Counted from the stretch's first letter, positions 33,008 to 44,791 are shown. The stretch: DNA of 64,000 nucleotides from Streptomyces endophytica (GCF_026153355.1 NZ_CP110636.1:2728001-2792000), one strand, 5' to 3'. Numbers and translations: made by a program. Notes: a model not told the origin generated them from the letters alone.

Positions 33008-33882
33008 GCAAGAGTACGACCGACGAGTCCGGCCCGCTTCTGGGTCCCGCCGACATCCGCGAACTGGCCGCGACGCTGGGCGTACGCCCCACCAAGCAGC
33101 GCGGCCAGAACTTCGTCATCGACGCCAACACGGTCCGCCGGATCGTGCGGACCGCCGATGTCCGGCCCGACGACGTCGTCGTCGAGATCGGCCCCGGGCT
33201 CGGGTCACTGACCCTGGCCCTGCTGGAGACCGCCGACCGGGTCACCGCCGTCGAGATCGACGACGTCCTGGCGGCCGCGCTGCCGGCCACCGTCGCCGCC
33301 CGGCTGCCCGAGCGCGCCGACCGCTTCGCCCTGGTGCACAGCGACGCCCTGCACGTCACCGAACTCCCCGGCCCCGCGCCCACCGCGCTGGTCGCCAACC
33401 TGCCCTACAACGTCGCGGTGCCGGTGCTGTTGCACATGCTCGCCACGTTCCCGTCCATCGACCGCACCCTGGTCATGGTCCAGTCCGAGGTCGCCGACCG
33501 GCTCGCCGCCCGCCCCGGCAACAAGGTCTACGGCGTGCCGTCGGTCAAGGCCAACTGGTACGCCGACGTCAAGCGGGCCGGCGCCATCGGCCGCAACGTC
33601 TTCTGGCCCGCCCCCAACGTCGACTCCGGCCTGGTCTCCCTGGTCCGCCGGGAGCGGCCGGTGGACACCACGGCCGGCCGCGAGGAGGTCTTCGCCGTCG
33701 TCGACGCGGCGTTCGCCCAGCGCCGCAAGACGCTGCGGGCCGCGCTGGCGGGCTGGGCCGGCTCGGCCGCCGCGGCCGAGGCCGCGCTGGTCGCCGCCGG
33801 CGTCTCGCCGCAGGCCCGCGGCGAGGCACTGACGGTCGAGGAATTCGCACGGATCGCGGAGAACCGGGAGGCGGGCAAGTGA
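33004..33882 (+). CDS. rsmA: 16S rRNA dimethyladenosine transferase RsmA/KsgA
   Basis: 292 residues from GTG 33004, overlapping the rpfB stop. Motifs: [21 protein letters not shown] (SAM site), [19 protein letters not shown] (catalytic NLPY), [11 protein letters not shown]. Dimethylates A1518 and A1519 during 30S maturation. Coupled to ispE downstream by GTGA overlap. Confidence 0.96.
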   Translation: MSKSTTDESGPLLGPADIRELAATLGVRPTKQRGQNFVIDANTVRRIVRTADVRPDDVVVEIGPGLGSLTLALLETADRVTAVEIDDVLAAALPATVAARLPERADRFALVHSDALHVTELPGPAPTALVANLPYNVAVPVLLHMLATFPSIDRTLVMVQSEVADRLAARPGNKVYGVPSVKANWYADVKRAGAIGRNVFWPAPNVDSGLVSLVRRERPVDTTAGREEVFAVVDAAFAQRRKTLRAALAGWAGSAAAAEAALVAAGVSPQARGEALTVEEFARIAENREAGK

Positions 33883-34778
33883 CGACGACGGTGACGGTAC
33901 GGGTCCCCGCGAAGGTCAACGTCCAGCTGGCGGTCGGCGCCGCCCGCCCCGACGGCTTCCACGACCTCGCCAACGTCTTCCTCGCGGTCGGTCTGTACGA
34001 CGAGGTCACCGCCACCCCCGCGGACACCCTGCGGATCACCGCCGAGGGCCACGACGTCGACCGGGTCCCGCTGGACCGGACGAACCTGGCCGCCCGCGCC
34101 GCCGAACTCCTCGCCGCCCGCTACGGCCGCAGCCCGGACGTCCACCTCCACATCACCAAGGACATCCCGGTCGCCGGCGGCATGGCCGGCGGCAGCGCCG
34201 ACGCCGCGGGCGCCCTGCTGGCCTGCGACGCCCTGTGGTCCACCGGCGCCTCCCGGGACGAACTCCTCGACCTCTGCGCCGAGTTGGGCAGCGACGTACC
34301 GTTCAGCCTGGTCGGCGGCGCGGCACTGGGCCGCGGCCGCGGCGAGCTCCTGACCCCGCTCCCCGTCGGCGGCGCCTTCCACTGGGTCTTCGCGGTCGCC
34401 GACGGCGGACTGTCCACCCCGGCCGTCTACCGCGAGTTCGACCGGCTGACGGAGGACACGGACGTGCCCGAGCCCGAGGCGGCCCCCGAGCTGCTCGCCG
34501 CCCTCGCGAGCGGTGACGCCACCGCCCTCGCCGCCACCCTCACCAATGACCTCCAGCCCGCGGCCCTCTCGCTGCGCCCGTCCCTGGCCGCCACCCTGGG
34601 CGCCGGCACCGCGGCCGGCGCCCTGGCGTCCCTGGTCTCCGGCTCCGGACCGACCACCGCCTTCCTGGTCAAGGACGCGGAGTCGGCCCGGTCCGTCTCC
34701 GCGGCGCTGCTGGCGTCGGGGACCTGCCGTGCGGTACGGGTGGCGGATGCGCCGGCGGCGGGGGCTACGGTTCTCTAG
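33879..34778 (+). CDS. ispE: 4-diphosphocytidyl-2-C-methyl-D-erythritol kinase
   Basis: 299 residues. GTG 33879 overlaps the rsmA stop. GHMP kinase motifs: [69 protein letters not shown]. It is the fourth enzyme of the MEP isoprenoid route. A G/C-rich hairpin at about 34835-34850 after the gene may be the terminator of the rpfB-rsmA-ispE operon. Confidence 0.95.
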   Translation: MTTTVTVRVPAKVNVQLAVGAARPDGFHDLANVFLAVGLYDEVTATPADTLRITAEGHDVDRVPLDRTNLAARAAELLAARYGRSPDVHLHITKDIPVAGGMAGGSADAAGALLACDALWSTGASRDELLDLCAELGSDVPFSLVGGAALGRGRGELLTPLPVGGAFHWVFAVADGGLSTPAVYREFDRLTEDTDVPEPEAAPELLAALASGDATALAATLTNDLQPAALSLRPSLAATLGAGTAAGALASLVSGSGPTTAFLVKDAESARSVSAALLASGTCRAVRVADAPAAGATVL

Positions 34779-34905
34779 GGGGCGTTCCCGCAAGGGGTGT
34801 TCGAACGGATCCCGTAGGGGGACGCGAGGCCCCCTGCGGGGCCACAACGGGGCTAGGGCGGGCAATATTTCCCGCGGGCCGCGGCCCCCGCCCGCCCCGT
34901 ACGGC

Positions 34906-35124
34906 TCAACTGCGGGGCAGCGCCGTACCCTTGACGGCGGAAACGAAGGACGACCAGGCCGCGGCGGGAAAGACTATCGCCGGCCCGTGCGGGTCCTTGG
35001 AGTCGCGTACGGGGACGACGCCGGGGAGGCCGTCGACCACCTCGACGCAGTTCCCGCCTTCACCGCTGGTGTAGCTGCTCTTGCGCCAGACGGCGGTGCT
35101 CAAGTCAATCCGGTTGCTTGCCAT
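34906..35124 (-). CDS. DUF397 domain protein
   Basis: 72 residues: AVWRKSSYTSGEGGNCVEVV, VPVRDSKDPHGP, WSSFVSAVKG, all typical. It overlaps the upstream XRE-DUF5753 gene by 20 bp, so both are translated together. Same module type as 3550-4591. Confidence 0.92.
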   Translation of the reverse strand: MASNRIDLSTAVWRKSSYTSGEGGNCVEVVDGLPGVVPVRDSKDPHGPAIVFPAAAWSSFVSAVKGTALPRS

Positions 35125-35962
35125 TTCGGTATCCCTCTGCGGCCGTCTCGATCATGGTTAGGGACGCCTTCGGCGGTAGTGCGGCAGCCCGGAGCCGATC
35201 GTATGCCTTGCGGTACTTCTTCACGAGAGTCGGATCGTCGAGGGTGTGAGCGCTGTACTCGGACTCCACGTAGGCCAGCGGCGGAGCATCAGAGAAGGTC
35301 GTGATCTGCAGCAAGCCGACCAGCATGAGGGGGTGTGGTCCGCAATTCCACGGGAGGATCTGTGGAACGATCCGGTGCCGCCGTGCCAGCGCCGCGATGT
35401 GGTCGGCCTGATCGGCCATCTCGTCCAGTGGGAGGATCGGGCAGCGCAGCACGGACTCGGGCATGATCACCCAGTACTCAGGCGTCTTGTGGTCGTCCTC
35501 GAACAGGTGAGTCCGCGCAGCGCGGGCGCTGACCTTCTCCTTCACTTCCTCGTCGATCGCCAGCGGAAGAGTTGCCCGTACCACCGCCGTGGCGTATGCC
35601 GCTGTCTGCAACAGACCGGGGATGAGGGTGGGGGACCACTCCTCGATGGTTTCCGCGCGTTTCTCGGCCTCCAATGCATCCTCGAACCAGCCGACATGGC
35701 CCTTCCTCTTCGCCTTCCGTACGTCCTCGCAGCGCCGCTTGAAGAAGCCGTCCGTCTTGAGCACCCTGTCCACGTGCTCGGCCAGCTCCGGCGGCATGCG
35801 TCGTTCGCCGCGTTCGATCTCGCTGAGGTGGCTCTGCCCGAAGAAGCTGCCCTCGACCAGCTGCTGGAGTGTGAGCCCGGCCAGTTCCCGCTGATAGCGC
35901 AGTTCCTTGCCGTAAAAGGTGGGGACTCCTGTCGAGCCGTCGATGTCTTTGCGTCGCGCCAC
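35105..35962 (-). CDS. XRE-DUF5753 regulator
   Basis: 285 residues: helix-turn-helix at about 25-80 (GLTLQQLVEGSFFGQSHLSE), DUF5753 from about 105 with LIPGLLQTAAYA, ESVLRCPILPLDEMADQ, PQILPWNCGPHPLM. Intact. Pairs with the DUF397 gene downstream and is divergent from a small gene at 36152. Confidence 0.92.
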   Translation of the reverse strand: MARRKDIDGSTGVPTFYGKELRYQRELAGLTLQQLVEGSFFGQSHLSEIERGERRMPPELAEHVDRVLKTDGFFKRRCEDVRKAKRKGHVGWFEDALEAEKRAETIEEWSPTLIPGLLQTAAYATAVVRATLPLAIDEEVKEKVSARAARTHLFEDDHKTPEYWVIMPESVLRCPILPLDEMADQADHIAALARRHRIVPQILPWNCGPHPLMLVGLLQITTFSDAPPLAYVESEYSAHTLDDPTLVKKYRKAYDRLRAAALPPKASLTMIETAAEGYRNGKQPD

Positions 35963-36151
35963 GGTTCACCGCCGTACGGGTAGCTGATTCACGGTCGTTC
36001 CGGATGGGCCCCGCCGGTTCCCCGCATTGCCACAGCTCAACACCGCGCATTCCCCGCACTGCGACCGGGAGCCCAAACCCCTTTCACGCTACGCCGAGTG
36101 ACGTCACTGTGTGAGCGGTTCGTTGCAATGCGTACAGGAAGGCGCACGGTC

Positions 36152-36367
36152 ATGCCCATCCACCCCTCCACCCCCGAAGACGTGCACGACAGTGCTGAGG
36201 AGTTGCGTACCGCGCTCAAGGACAACGGCATCACGTTGCCCTCGCTCGGCGTCGATCTGCCGGGCTTCGCAGGGAGCTACGGCGTTCCGCTCGTCGCCCT
36301 TGGTAACTGCAACGAGGCCACCGCCCGCCAGCTCGCCGAGGTCCTTCGCAAGGCGGCCGCGCGGTGA
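36152..36367 (+). CDS. Small protein beside the XRE/DUF397 locus
   Basis: 71 residues from ATG 36152 (AGGAAGG eight bases upstream). PEDVHDSAEELRTALKDNGI, then LPSLGVDLPGFAGSYGVPLV and a helical end. I recall such proteins as frequent neighbours of XRE-DUF397 pairs in Streptomyces. Function unknown. Confidence 0.72.
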   Translation: MPIHPSTPEDVHDSAEELRTALKDNGITLPSLGVDLPGFAGSYGVPLVALGNCNEATARQLAEVLRKAAAR

Positions 36368-36729
36368 ACGGCATGACGGGATGCCTCCGAACGATCCTTG
36401 CAGCCCTTGAGACGCTGCTGAGTTGGTTACTTCCGGGGCGGGGCGGTCATCGGGGGAGCCGCAGTACCGGCGTCCATTGCGCCACCGCCGCCCCGCCGAC
36501 GGCCCGGACGCGGCGTCGCCTGGTGCATGTCCGCCGGGTGCCGCCCGGCCTGCTCCTCCTGTGCGGGGAGGACAGCCGCCTCGTCCGGCCTTACGTGTGC
36601 GCGCCGGAGGTGTCGTATGCATCGGGGGCGGGGCAGAGCCCGCCGGCTCACGAGGTCAGGCGTCGGGAGCTGGCGGAGCGGATCCGGGTGCTCAACGCAT
36701 GGTCGTCCGGCGGGTACGGGCGACGGTGA
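36364..36729 (+). CDS. Hypothetical protein coupled to 36152
   Basis: 121 residues, GTG overlapping the stop before it; an in-frame ATG at 36373 is an alternative. N-terminal hydrophobic segment (ILAALETLLSWLLPG), Arg-rich middle, and a C-terminal part LVRPYVCAPEVSYASG that ends in a helix. No family recognised. Confidence 0.6.
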   Translation: MNGMTGCLRTILAALETLLSWLLPGRGGHRGSRSTGVHCATAAPPTARTRRRLVHVRRVPPGLLLLCGEDSRLVRPYVCAPEVSYASGAGQSPPAHEVRRRELAERIRVLNAWSSGGYGRR

Positions 36730-36738
36730 CCGAGCGTG

Positions 36739-37515
36739 CTAGGGGTGAGCAGCGGGGGTCGCGCCCCCGGCCGCTGCCAGTACCCCCGCCACCAGTCGTC
36801 CCGCCGCCACCGCGGACCCGTCGTTGGTCGGGACGCAGCGGTCCGTCGTCGGATCGTAGGCGGTCATGATCACGCCGGCGTGGTCGGTGTCCGGCTCCTG
36901 CAACGTCACCGGGTGGCCCGCGGCGCGCAGCGCCTCGGCAAGGTCGCGGGAGTACTGGGGTGCCACGATCGGGTCGCGGCTGCCGTGGACGAGGTGCACC
37001 GGGACGGCCGGGTCCCGGCCCGCGGCGAGGTCGGCCAGCGGGGCGGTCCCGGTGGTGCGGGCCGGCAGGTCGTAGCGGCCCGCTATACCCACCACCGCCT
37101 TCGGCCGCCACTCCTCCGCAACCTCGGGCCGCAGCGCGACCCCCAGCGCGGCGCCGGCCCCCGCCGACCAGCCGGCCAGCACGAAGGACTCCCCGTTGCC
37201 GCCCAGCCCGCCCGCTTCCTTGCGGGCGAAGGCCAGCGACTCCAGGAGTTGCGACCGGCCGCCGTCCGCGGCGTCCGAGCGCCAGTCCGGTACGAGGACC
37301 AGCAGACCGCGCGTCGCCGCGGTGCGCGCCAGGGGTTCGAGGACGTCGCGTTCGTCGGGGCCGATGCCGTGCCAGAGGAGGACGGTGGGCAGCGGCCCGG
37401 CCGCCCCCGCCGGACGGTAGAGGTCCAGCAGCTCGCCGCCCGGCCCGTAGACCAGCCCGCGTTCCGTCTCCACCGGCGTGCCCGCGCCGGATGTGTCGGC
37501 ATTTCCGGAAGTCAT
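36739..37515 (-). CDS. Alpha/beta hydrolase, dienelactone-hydrolase-like
   Basis: 258 residues. Nucleophile elbow GWSAG in VLAGWSAGAGAALG, oxyanion LWHGIGPD, acid in HGSRDPIVAP, and His in DTDHAGVI. No signal peptide, so a cytoplasmic esterase or hydrolase. Convergent with the gene at 36364. Substrate cannot be told. Confidence 0.88.
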   Translation of the reverse strand: MTSGNADTSGAGTPVETERGLVYGPGGELLDLYRPAGAAGPLPTVLLWHGIGPDERDVLEPLARTAATRGLLVLVPDWRSDAADGGRSQLLESLAFARKEAGGLGGNGESFVLAGWSAGAGAALGVALRPEVAEEWRPKAVVGIAGRYDLPARTTGTAPLADLAAGRDPAVPVHLVHGSRDPIVAPQYSRDLAEALRAAGHPVTLQEPDTDHAGVIMTAYDPTTDRCVPTNDGSAVAAGRLVAGVLAAAGGATPAAHP

Positions 37516-37640
37516 GCGATCACGCTATCCAACCCCGCCGCGGCCCCTCAGCCGCTTTCCCCGTCGGGGCGCTTCCGGAGGCCGACTACGCTGGGAAGGT
37601 CGATCGATGTGAAGCGCATCGTGGGAAGCGCAGGAGTGAG

Positions 37641-39440
<1,800 letters not shown>

Positions 39441-39483
39441 GGGCGGGCCGGTGCGGTGGGCCGTCGGCCCACCGCAGCGGGCC

Positions 39484-40389
39484 TCAGCTCAACGGCTTGC
39501 GGACCTCGGTGCGGATCTTGCCCGCCTTGTCCGCGAACGCCTGGAGGTCGACGGACTGCGGGTCCTTGGACAGCTCCGCGGCGTCGGTCTGGGCGACGTT
39601 CATGGACGCGCTGGAGTCGGCCCATATGCAGAACGCCAGCGTGACCTTCTGCCCCATCTCCGTGCGCACGTCCACGCCACAGGTCAGCGGGTCACCGCCG
39701 CCGCTCGGCGTGAACTTCTTCTCCGGCACCGCGACGACCGTCTTCCCGTCGCGCGTCATCCCCTGGATGGCGTGCTCGACGCTGGTCTCCGGGTCGTCTA
39801 TGGAGCCGTACATCCCCAGCATCACCATCGACTTGGTCCCGCTGGTGTACTGTCCGCCGACCGTCCGTAGGCCGTGTTCGTTGGCCCCGTCGTGCGGCAC
39901 CGCGCTGTCGGCCTGCTGGGAGATGTCCTTGGCGAGCTTGTACTCCCCACCTGCCAGCGTCTGTGGCACCGTGATCCGGTACTTCGGGCCGCCTGAACCA
40001 CCCGAACCGCCGGAACCGCCCCCGCGGAGCGCCACGGTCGACGCGATGCTCCCGACCACCAGCACACCCACGATCGCGCCGATAATCCCCCACACCTTTC
40101 CGCTCTTGTTCCGGGGCGGGACCGGCGGCATCATTCCGGGCCCGCCGTAACCGGGGTAACCCTGCGGCGGCACCCCGTAAGGCGACTGCGGCGGCGCTCC
40201 GTACGGCCCCTGGGCGGGTGCGTCGTAGGGCCCCTGCGGTGCGTACGGCCCCGGGGGCGGCGGTATCTGACCGCCCGGTACCTGGCCGCCCGGCACCTGC
40301 TGCGGGTATCCGCCGGGCTGACCGGCCGGGGACGGTCCGTAACCCGGCGCGCCCCCGAAGCCGTTGTGCGGCTGCTGCGGTGTACTCAT
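39484..40389 (-). CDS. Pro/Gly-rich single-span membrane protein
   Basis: 301 residues from ATG 40389. The first 95 residues are Pro/Gly/Tyr/Gln repeats (GPYGAPPQSPYGVPPQG), then one membrane helix (GIIGAIVGVLVVGSIASTVA), a Gly/Ser linker and an outside domain of about 165 residues (YRITVPQTLAGGEYKLAKDI; CGVDVRTEMGQKVTLAFCIW with two Cys). A conserved actinomycete layout of unknown function; the outer domain may be a sensor or stabiliser. Confidence 0.8.
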   Translation of the reverse strand: MSTPQQPHNGFGGAPGYGPSPAGQPGGYPQQVPGGQVPGGQIPPPPGPYAPQGPYDAPAQGPYGAPPQSPYGVPPQGYPGYGGPGMMPPVPPRNKSGKVWGIIGAIVGVLVVGSIASTVALRGGGSGGSGGSGGPKYRITVPQTLAGGEYKLAKDISQQADSAVPHDGANEHGLRTVGGQYTSGTKSMVMLGMYGSIDDPETSVEHAIQGMTRDGKTVVAVPEKKFTPSGGGDPLTCGVDVRTEMGQKVTLAFCIWADSSASMNVAQTDAAELSKDPQSVDLQAFADKAGKIRTEVRKPLS

Positions 40390-40718
40390 GACGTTCCTTC
40401 GCTCGCGTTTCGCCCCACCCCGGCATCGAACCGCGTGCCGTGTGCACCGCATGGAGCCGGTCGTCCCGTCCCCCGCCTGCTGCCGTCAACTGTGGCACAC
40501 GGCACCGACACCGCCCCGGAGGCGTTCCCCGCGCACGCCGGGGCCCAGGCGGAGTGTCTCGTTCAGGCGGCAATCGGCCCCGAATGGCCGGGATTCCAGC
40601 ATTCCGGGGGGCTTCTGCCCGGTAGGGGGCGCGCATCGGCAATCGAGCGTGTAGCTTCCCGGGGACGAACGGCCCGGCCGGGGCGCGCCGGGGCCGCGCG
40701 GAGGGAGGGGGTTGCTCT
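40390..40718. promoter_or_regulatory. Divergent intergenic region
   Basis: 329 bp between the Pro-rich membrane protein (leftward) and the LuxR-type regulator (rightward). Promoters of both should lie here. A purine-rich ribosome site GGAGGGAGGGGG precedes 40719. No clear dyad or hairpin was found. Confidence 0.4.
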
Positions 40719-41444
40719 ATGGGCGTGCGGCTCATGGTGGTCGACGATCACCGGCTGCTCGCGGAGGCGCTCGCCTCGGCGCTGAAGCTGCGCGGTCACC
40801 GGGTGCTGGCGGCCGCCGCGCCGAGCGCCGGGGCCGCGGAGCTGGTGGTGAGCCGGGCGCCCGAGGTGTGCCTGCTGGGGACCTCGGCGCCCGCCCAGCC
40901 GGGCACCTTCGACCCGGTCGTACGGATCAAGAAGGAGCGGCCGCAGGTCGCGGTGGTGGTGCTGGGTCCGGTGCCCAGTCCGCGCGGGATCGCCGCGGCG
41001 TTCGCGGCCGGGGCGTCCGGGTACGTCCGCAACGACGAGCGGATCGAGGGCGTCGAACGGGCCATGATGAAGGCCAGGGCGGGGGAGTCGGCGGTCTCGC
41101 CGCAGCTCCTCCAGCAGGCGTTCGAGGAGTTGCTGCACCCGGCGGCGCAGCCGGACGACGAGGGCGCGCGGCTGCTGGAACTGCTCACCCCGCGCGAGGT
41201 CGAGGTCCTGATGCGGGTCGCGGACGGGGAGGACACCCGGCTGATCGCGGCCGGGATGGACATCGCGCCGAGCACCGCGCGCACGCACGTGCAGCGGGTG
41301 CTGATGAAACTGGAGGTCGGCTCCCGGCTGGAGGCGGCCGCGCTGGCGGCGCGCACCGGGCTGCTGGACCGGGCGGGCCGCGGACGGCCGGCGCGGACGA
41401 CGGCGGCGGCGGGGACGGACGAGCCGTCCCCGCCGCCGCAGTAG
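40719..41444 (+). CDS. Atypical LuxR-family response regulator
   Basis: 241 residues. N-terminal receiver fold (LMVVDDHRLLAEALASALKL) keeps the acidic pair but has Gly where the phosphorylated Asp is expected (EVCLLGTSAP), and Arg-Asn replaces the conserved Lys (GYVRND). So it is probably not controlled by phosphorylation. C-terminal HTH: LTPREVEVLMRVADGEDTRL, then STARTHVQRVLMKLEVGSR. No kinase gene is adjacent. Lies before the galactose region. Confidence 0.87.
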   Translation: MGVRLMVVDDHRLLAEALASALKLRGHRVLAAAAPSAGAAELVVSRAPEVCLLGTSAPAQPGTFDPVVRIKKERPQVAVVVLGPVPSPRGIAAAFAAGASGYVRNDERIEGVERAMMKARAGESAVSPQLLQQAFEELLHPAAQPDDEGARLLELLTPREVEVLMRVADGEDTRLIAAGMDIAPSTARTHVQRVLMKLEVGSRLEAAALAARTGLLDRAGRGRPARTTAAAGTDEPSPPPQ

Positions 41445-41474
41445 GGCCGGGCCGCCGCGGCAGGCCGGCGCCGG

Positions 41475-41783
41475 TCAGCCCTCGGCGGGCCCGTCGCCGG
41501 CCGCGGCCCGGAGTTCCTCGGCCGTGGGCGGCACGGTCGGCCGCAGCTTCAGCCAGACCAGGAAGAACAGCCCGAGGACGAGCATGCCGAGGCCCGTCCA
41601 GAGGTTGATGTTGATGTCCTGGGCCTTCTTCAGGTCCGCGTCGGACGCGGTGATGCCGGCGATCGTGACGATCACGCCGTAGACGACGAACAGGCCGCCG
41701 ATGATGCGCCGTACGTCGAAGAGCCGCGCGGCGGTCGCCGATTCGCGCTCCAGCTCCTCGACCTCGTGCTGGTAGTCACTCAT
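41475..41783 (-). CDS. Small membrane protein beside the sugar symporter
   Basis: 102 residues with two hydrophobic helices (IIGGLFVVYGVIVTIAGITA; LWTGLGMLVLGLFFLVWLKL) after an acidic start (HEVEELERESATAA). It follows the symporter gene by about 30 bp on the same strand, so it is probably co-transcribed. It may be an accessory subunit of the transporter. Confidence 0.78.
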   Translation of the reverse strand: MSDYQHEVEELERESATAARLFDVRRIIGGLFVVYGVIVTIAGITASDADLKKAQDININLWTGLGMLVLGLFFLVWLKLRPTVPPTAEELRAAAGDGPAEG

Positions 41784-41815
41784 GGTGGGTCAACTCCGCT
41801 GTTCGGGGCCGGGGT

Positions 41816-43486
41816 TCAGAAGGAGAACGGGACGTAGCAGACGGCGGACAGGATGAGCGCGCCCCAGCCCAGCAGGGCCGGGCGGCGGTACCAGGCGTCG
41901 TCGCCCTCGGCGGGCGGTTCCTCCATGCCGGGGGACCTCGTGCCGTAGACCAGTCCGGCCAGGGACTCGGCGGGCTTGGGCTTGGTGACCATGGTGACCA
42001 CGACCATCACCAGCGCGCCGACGACGAACGCGACGATCGACGAGACGAAGTTGGCGCCCTGGTCCGAGGGGATCGCGATGATGCCCTGCTTGTAGAAGCC
42101 GAAGTAGTTGACCATGGCGGCGGCGGTGCCGGACAGCAGCCCCCAGAAGCCGGCCGCGGCGCTGGTCCGCTTCCAGAACATGCCGATGATGAACACCACG
42201 AACAGCGGGACGTTGAAGAAGGAGAACAGCGTCTGGAGGTAGTTCATGATGTTGCTGAAGGACGAGGCGATGAAGGCGGTGCCCATGCCGATCAGCACGC
42301 CGACCGCGGTGACCACGCGTCCGGTCCTCAGGTAGTACGCGTCCTCGCGGCCCTTCTTCAGGTACGCGGCCCAGATGTCGTTGGTGAAGACCGTGTTGAA
42401 GGACGACACGTTGGCGGCCATACCGGCCATGAAGGCGGCGAGCAGACCGGTGACGGCGATGCCGAGGACGCCGTTGGGGAGCAGGTCGCGCATCAGGACC
42501 GGGATCGCGTCGTTGTACTGCAGCCCGTCCTTGCTCTTGCCCAGCGTCGGCTCCATGACCAGCGCGATCAGGCCGGGCACGACGACGACCATGGGTATGA
42601 AGATCTTCGGGAAGGCGGCGATCAGCGGGGTGCGCTTGGCGGCCGAGAGGTTCTTCGCGGACAGCGCGCGCTGCACCTCGGCGAAGTTGGTGGTCCAGTA
42701 GCCGAAGCTCATCACGAAGCCGAGGCCGAGGACGATGGTCAGCCAGTTGGCGCCCAGCGGGTTGCCCTCGCCGATGCCGGTGCCCTTCCAGGCGGTCAGG
42801 AACGCGTCACCGTGCGAGGAGGTCAGCGAGTCGGTCAGGCCGTGCCAGCCGCCGACGCGCTTGAGGCCGACGACGGTCAGCGGGATCAGCGCGGCGAGGA
42901 TGACGAAGAACTGCAGCACCTCGTTGTAGATCGCCGAGGACAGCCCGCCGATGGTGATGTACGCCAGCACGAAGAAGCCGGCGACGACGATCGCCACCCA
43001 CTGCGGCCAGCCGAGCAGCGCCTGCAGCACGATCGCCATCGCGTAGAGGTTGACGCCCGCGATGAGCACGGACGAGACGGCGAAGATGACCGACGACAGC
43101 AGGTGCGAGGACGGGCCGAAGCGGTGCAGCAGGAACTCCGGCACCGAGCGGACCTTGGAGCCGTAGTAGAACGGCATCATCACCAGGCCGAGGAAGACCA
43201 TCGCCGGGATGGCGCCGATCCAGTACCAGTGGACGGTGTAGGCGCCGTACTGCGCGCCGTTGGCGGCCATCCCGAGGATCTCGGTGGCGCCGAGGTTGGC
43301 GGCGACGAACGCCAGGCCGGTGACCCAGGCGGGCAGGGACCGCCCGGAGAGGAAGAAGTCCAGGCTCGTCCTCACGCTGCGCTTGGCCGCGAAGCCGATG
43401 CCGAGGACGACGACGAAGTAGAGGGCCAGGATCGTGTAGTCGAGCCCGTTGGTGGGCAGCCGTAGCCCTTCGGCCAGATTGATCAT
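41816..43486 (-). CDS. Sodium:solute symporter, probable galactose/glucose type
   Basis: 556 residues, ATG 43486. About 14 membrane helices of the SSS family: LDYTILALYFVVVLGIGFAA, SLDFFLSGRSLPAWVTGLAF, AANLGATEILGMAANGAQYG, QWVAIVVAGFFVLAYITIGG, LGFVMSFGYWTTNFAEVQRA. The SGRSLP and GATEILG patterns are those of the vSGLT/SglT branch. Divergent from galTEK over a T-rich promoter region, which supports galactose or a related sugar as substrate. Confidence 0.9.
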   Translation of the reverse strand: MINLAEGLRLPTNGLDYTILALYFVVVLGIGFAAKRSVRTSLDFFLSGRSLPAWVTGLAFVAANLGATEILGMAANGAQYGAYTVHWYWIGAIPAMVFLGLVMMPFYYGSKVRSVPEFLLHRFGPSSHLLSSVIFAVSSVLIAGVNLYAMAIVLQALLGWPQWVAIVVAGFFVLAYITIGGLSSAIYNEVLQFFVILAALIPLTVVGLKRVGGWHGLTDSLTSSHGDAFLTAWKGTGIGEGNPLGANWLTIVLGLGFVMSFGYWTTNFAEVQRALSAKNLSAAKRTPLIAAFPKIFIPMVVVVPGLIALVMEPTLGKSKDGLQYNDAIPVLMRDLLPNGVLGIAVTGLLAAFMAGMAANVSSFNTVFTNDIWAAYLKKGREDAYYLRTGRVVTAVGVLIGMGTAFIASSFSNIMNYLQTLFSFFNVPLFVVFIIGMFWKRTSAAAGFWGLLSGTAAAMVNYFGFYKQGIIAIPSDQGANFVSSIVAFVVGALVMVVVTMVTKPKPAESLAGLVYGTRSPGMEEPPAEGDDAWYRRPALLGWGALILSAVCYVPFSF

Positions 43487-43738
43487 GTCGTAGCTCGCTT
43501 CTTTGCGTGCGGCGGTTGCGGGCGGTCGGAACGCACAGAAAGCTACGCTTGGGCGGTCAGAAACTGAACACTTTTGTTCGTTTGAGTTGTTGGATCGTGA
43601 TGAGGGAGGGGCATATGCCCCGCCTCGTCCGGCGCTGCCCGCACGGCCACGGCGGCCTGGTCCGGCGTTGACGCAACTGTTTAGTTGTGCTTCATTGTGT
43701 TTGTTTGTGTTTGGTCGGTGAGGTGAGGAGCCCCCGGG
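43487..43738. promoter_or_regulatory. Divergent gal promoter region
   Basis: Unusually T-rich for this genome. Contains CTTTTGTTCGTTTGAGTTG at about 43572-43590, the repeat TTGTGTTTG twice at about 43695-43712, and the perfect palindrome GGGGCATATGCCCC at 43609-43622. The direct repeats look like operator or activator sites for galTEK and the symporter. Ribosome site GAGGAG precedes galT. Confidence 0.6.
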
Positions 43739-44791
43739 GTGAAGAAGACGACGACGCGGCTCGCGGACGGCCGGGAGCTGATCCACTACGACTCGCGCGA
43801 CGACGTCGTACGCGACGCCGTCGACCGGCGCCCCCTCGACCCGGTCGCCACCGCCGCCGAGATCCGCGCCGACCGCCTCCTCGGTGACCGCGTCGCCATC
43901 GCCTCGCACCGCCAGGCCCGCACCTACCACCCGCCGGCCGACGCATGCCCGCTGTGCCCCTCCCGCGAGGGCCGGCAGTCCGAGATCCCCGCCGCCGACT
44001 ACGACGTGGTCGTCTTCGAGAACCGTTTCCCCTCCCTCGCCGGGGACCACGGCCGCTGCGAGGTCGTCTGCTTCACCCCCGACCACGACGCGTCGTTCGC
44101 CGACCTCACCGAGGACCAGGCCGCCCTGGTCCTCGCCGCCTGGACCGACCGCACCGCCGAACTCTCCCAACTCCCCGGCGTCGCGCAGGTCTTCTGCTTC
44201 GAGAACCGCGGCGCGGAGATCGGCGTCACCCTCGGCCACCCGCACGGCCAGATCTACGCCTACCCCTTCGTCACCCCGCGCACCGAGCGGATGCTGCGCT
44301 CGCTCGCCACCCACCGCGAGGCCACCGGACGCAACCTCTTCGACGACGTCGTCGCCGACGAACGGGCCGACGGCCGGCGCATCGTCCTCGACGGCGACCA
44401 CTGGGTGGCCTTCGTCCCGTACGCCGCCCACTGGCCCTACGAGGTGCACCTCTACCCCAAGCGCCGGGTGCCCGACCTGCTCGCCCTCGACGACGCCGCC
44501 CGCGCCGAATTCCCGCGGCTCTACCTGGAGCTCCTGCGGCGCTTCGACCGGATCTTCGACACCGGCGCCGGCGCCCCGCCGACCCCCTACATCGCCGCCT
44601 GGCACCAGGCGCCGCACCGCACCGCACAGCGCCCGGACTTCGCCCTCCACCTTGAGCTTTTCACCATTCGCCGGACTTCCGGCAAGCTGAAGTTCCTCGC
44701 GGGTTCCGAATCCGGCATGAACGTGTTCATCAACGACGTGCCGCCGGAAGCCGCGGCCGAGCGACTGCGAGAGGTAGCGAGCAAGCCATGA
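43739..44791 (+). CDS. galT: Galactose-1-phosphate uridylyltransferase
   Basis: 350 residues from GTG 43739. Motifs: [16 protein letters not shown] (metal Cys pair), [31 protein letters not shown] with the active-site His-Pro-His, [28 protein letters not shown]. Leloir pathway step exchanging UMP between UDP-glucose and galactose-1-phosphate. Overlaps galE by 4 bp. Confidence 0.95.
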   Translation: MKKTTTRLADGRELIHYDSRDDVVRDAVDRRPLDPVATAAEIRADRLLGDRVAIASHRQARTYHPPADACPLCPSREGRQSEIPAADYDVVVFENRFPSLAGDHGRCEVVCFTPDHDASFADLTEDQAALVLAAWTDRTAELSQLPGVAQVFCFENRGAEIGVTLGHPHGQIYAYPFVTPRTERMLRSLATHREATGRNLFDDVVADERADGRRIVLDGDHWVAFVPYAAHWPYEVHLYPKRRVPDLLALDDAARAEFPRLYLELLRRFDRIFDTGAGAPPTPYIAAWHQAPHRTAQRPDFALHLELFTIRRTSGKLKFLAGSESGMNVFINDVPPEAAAERLREVASKP

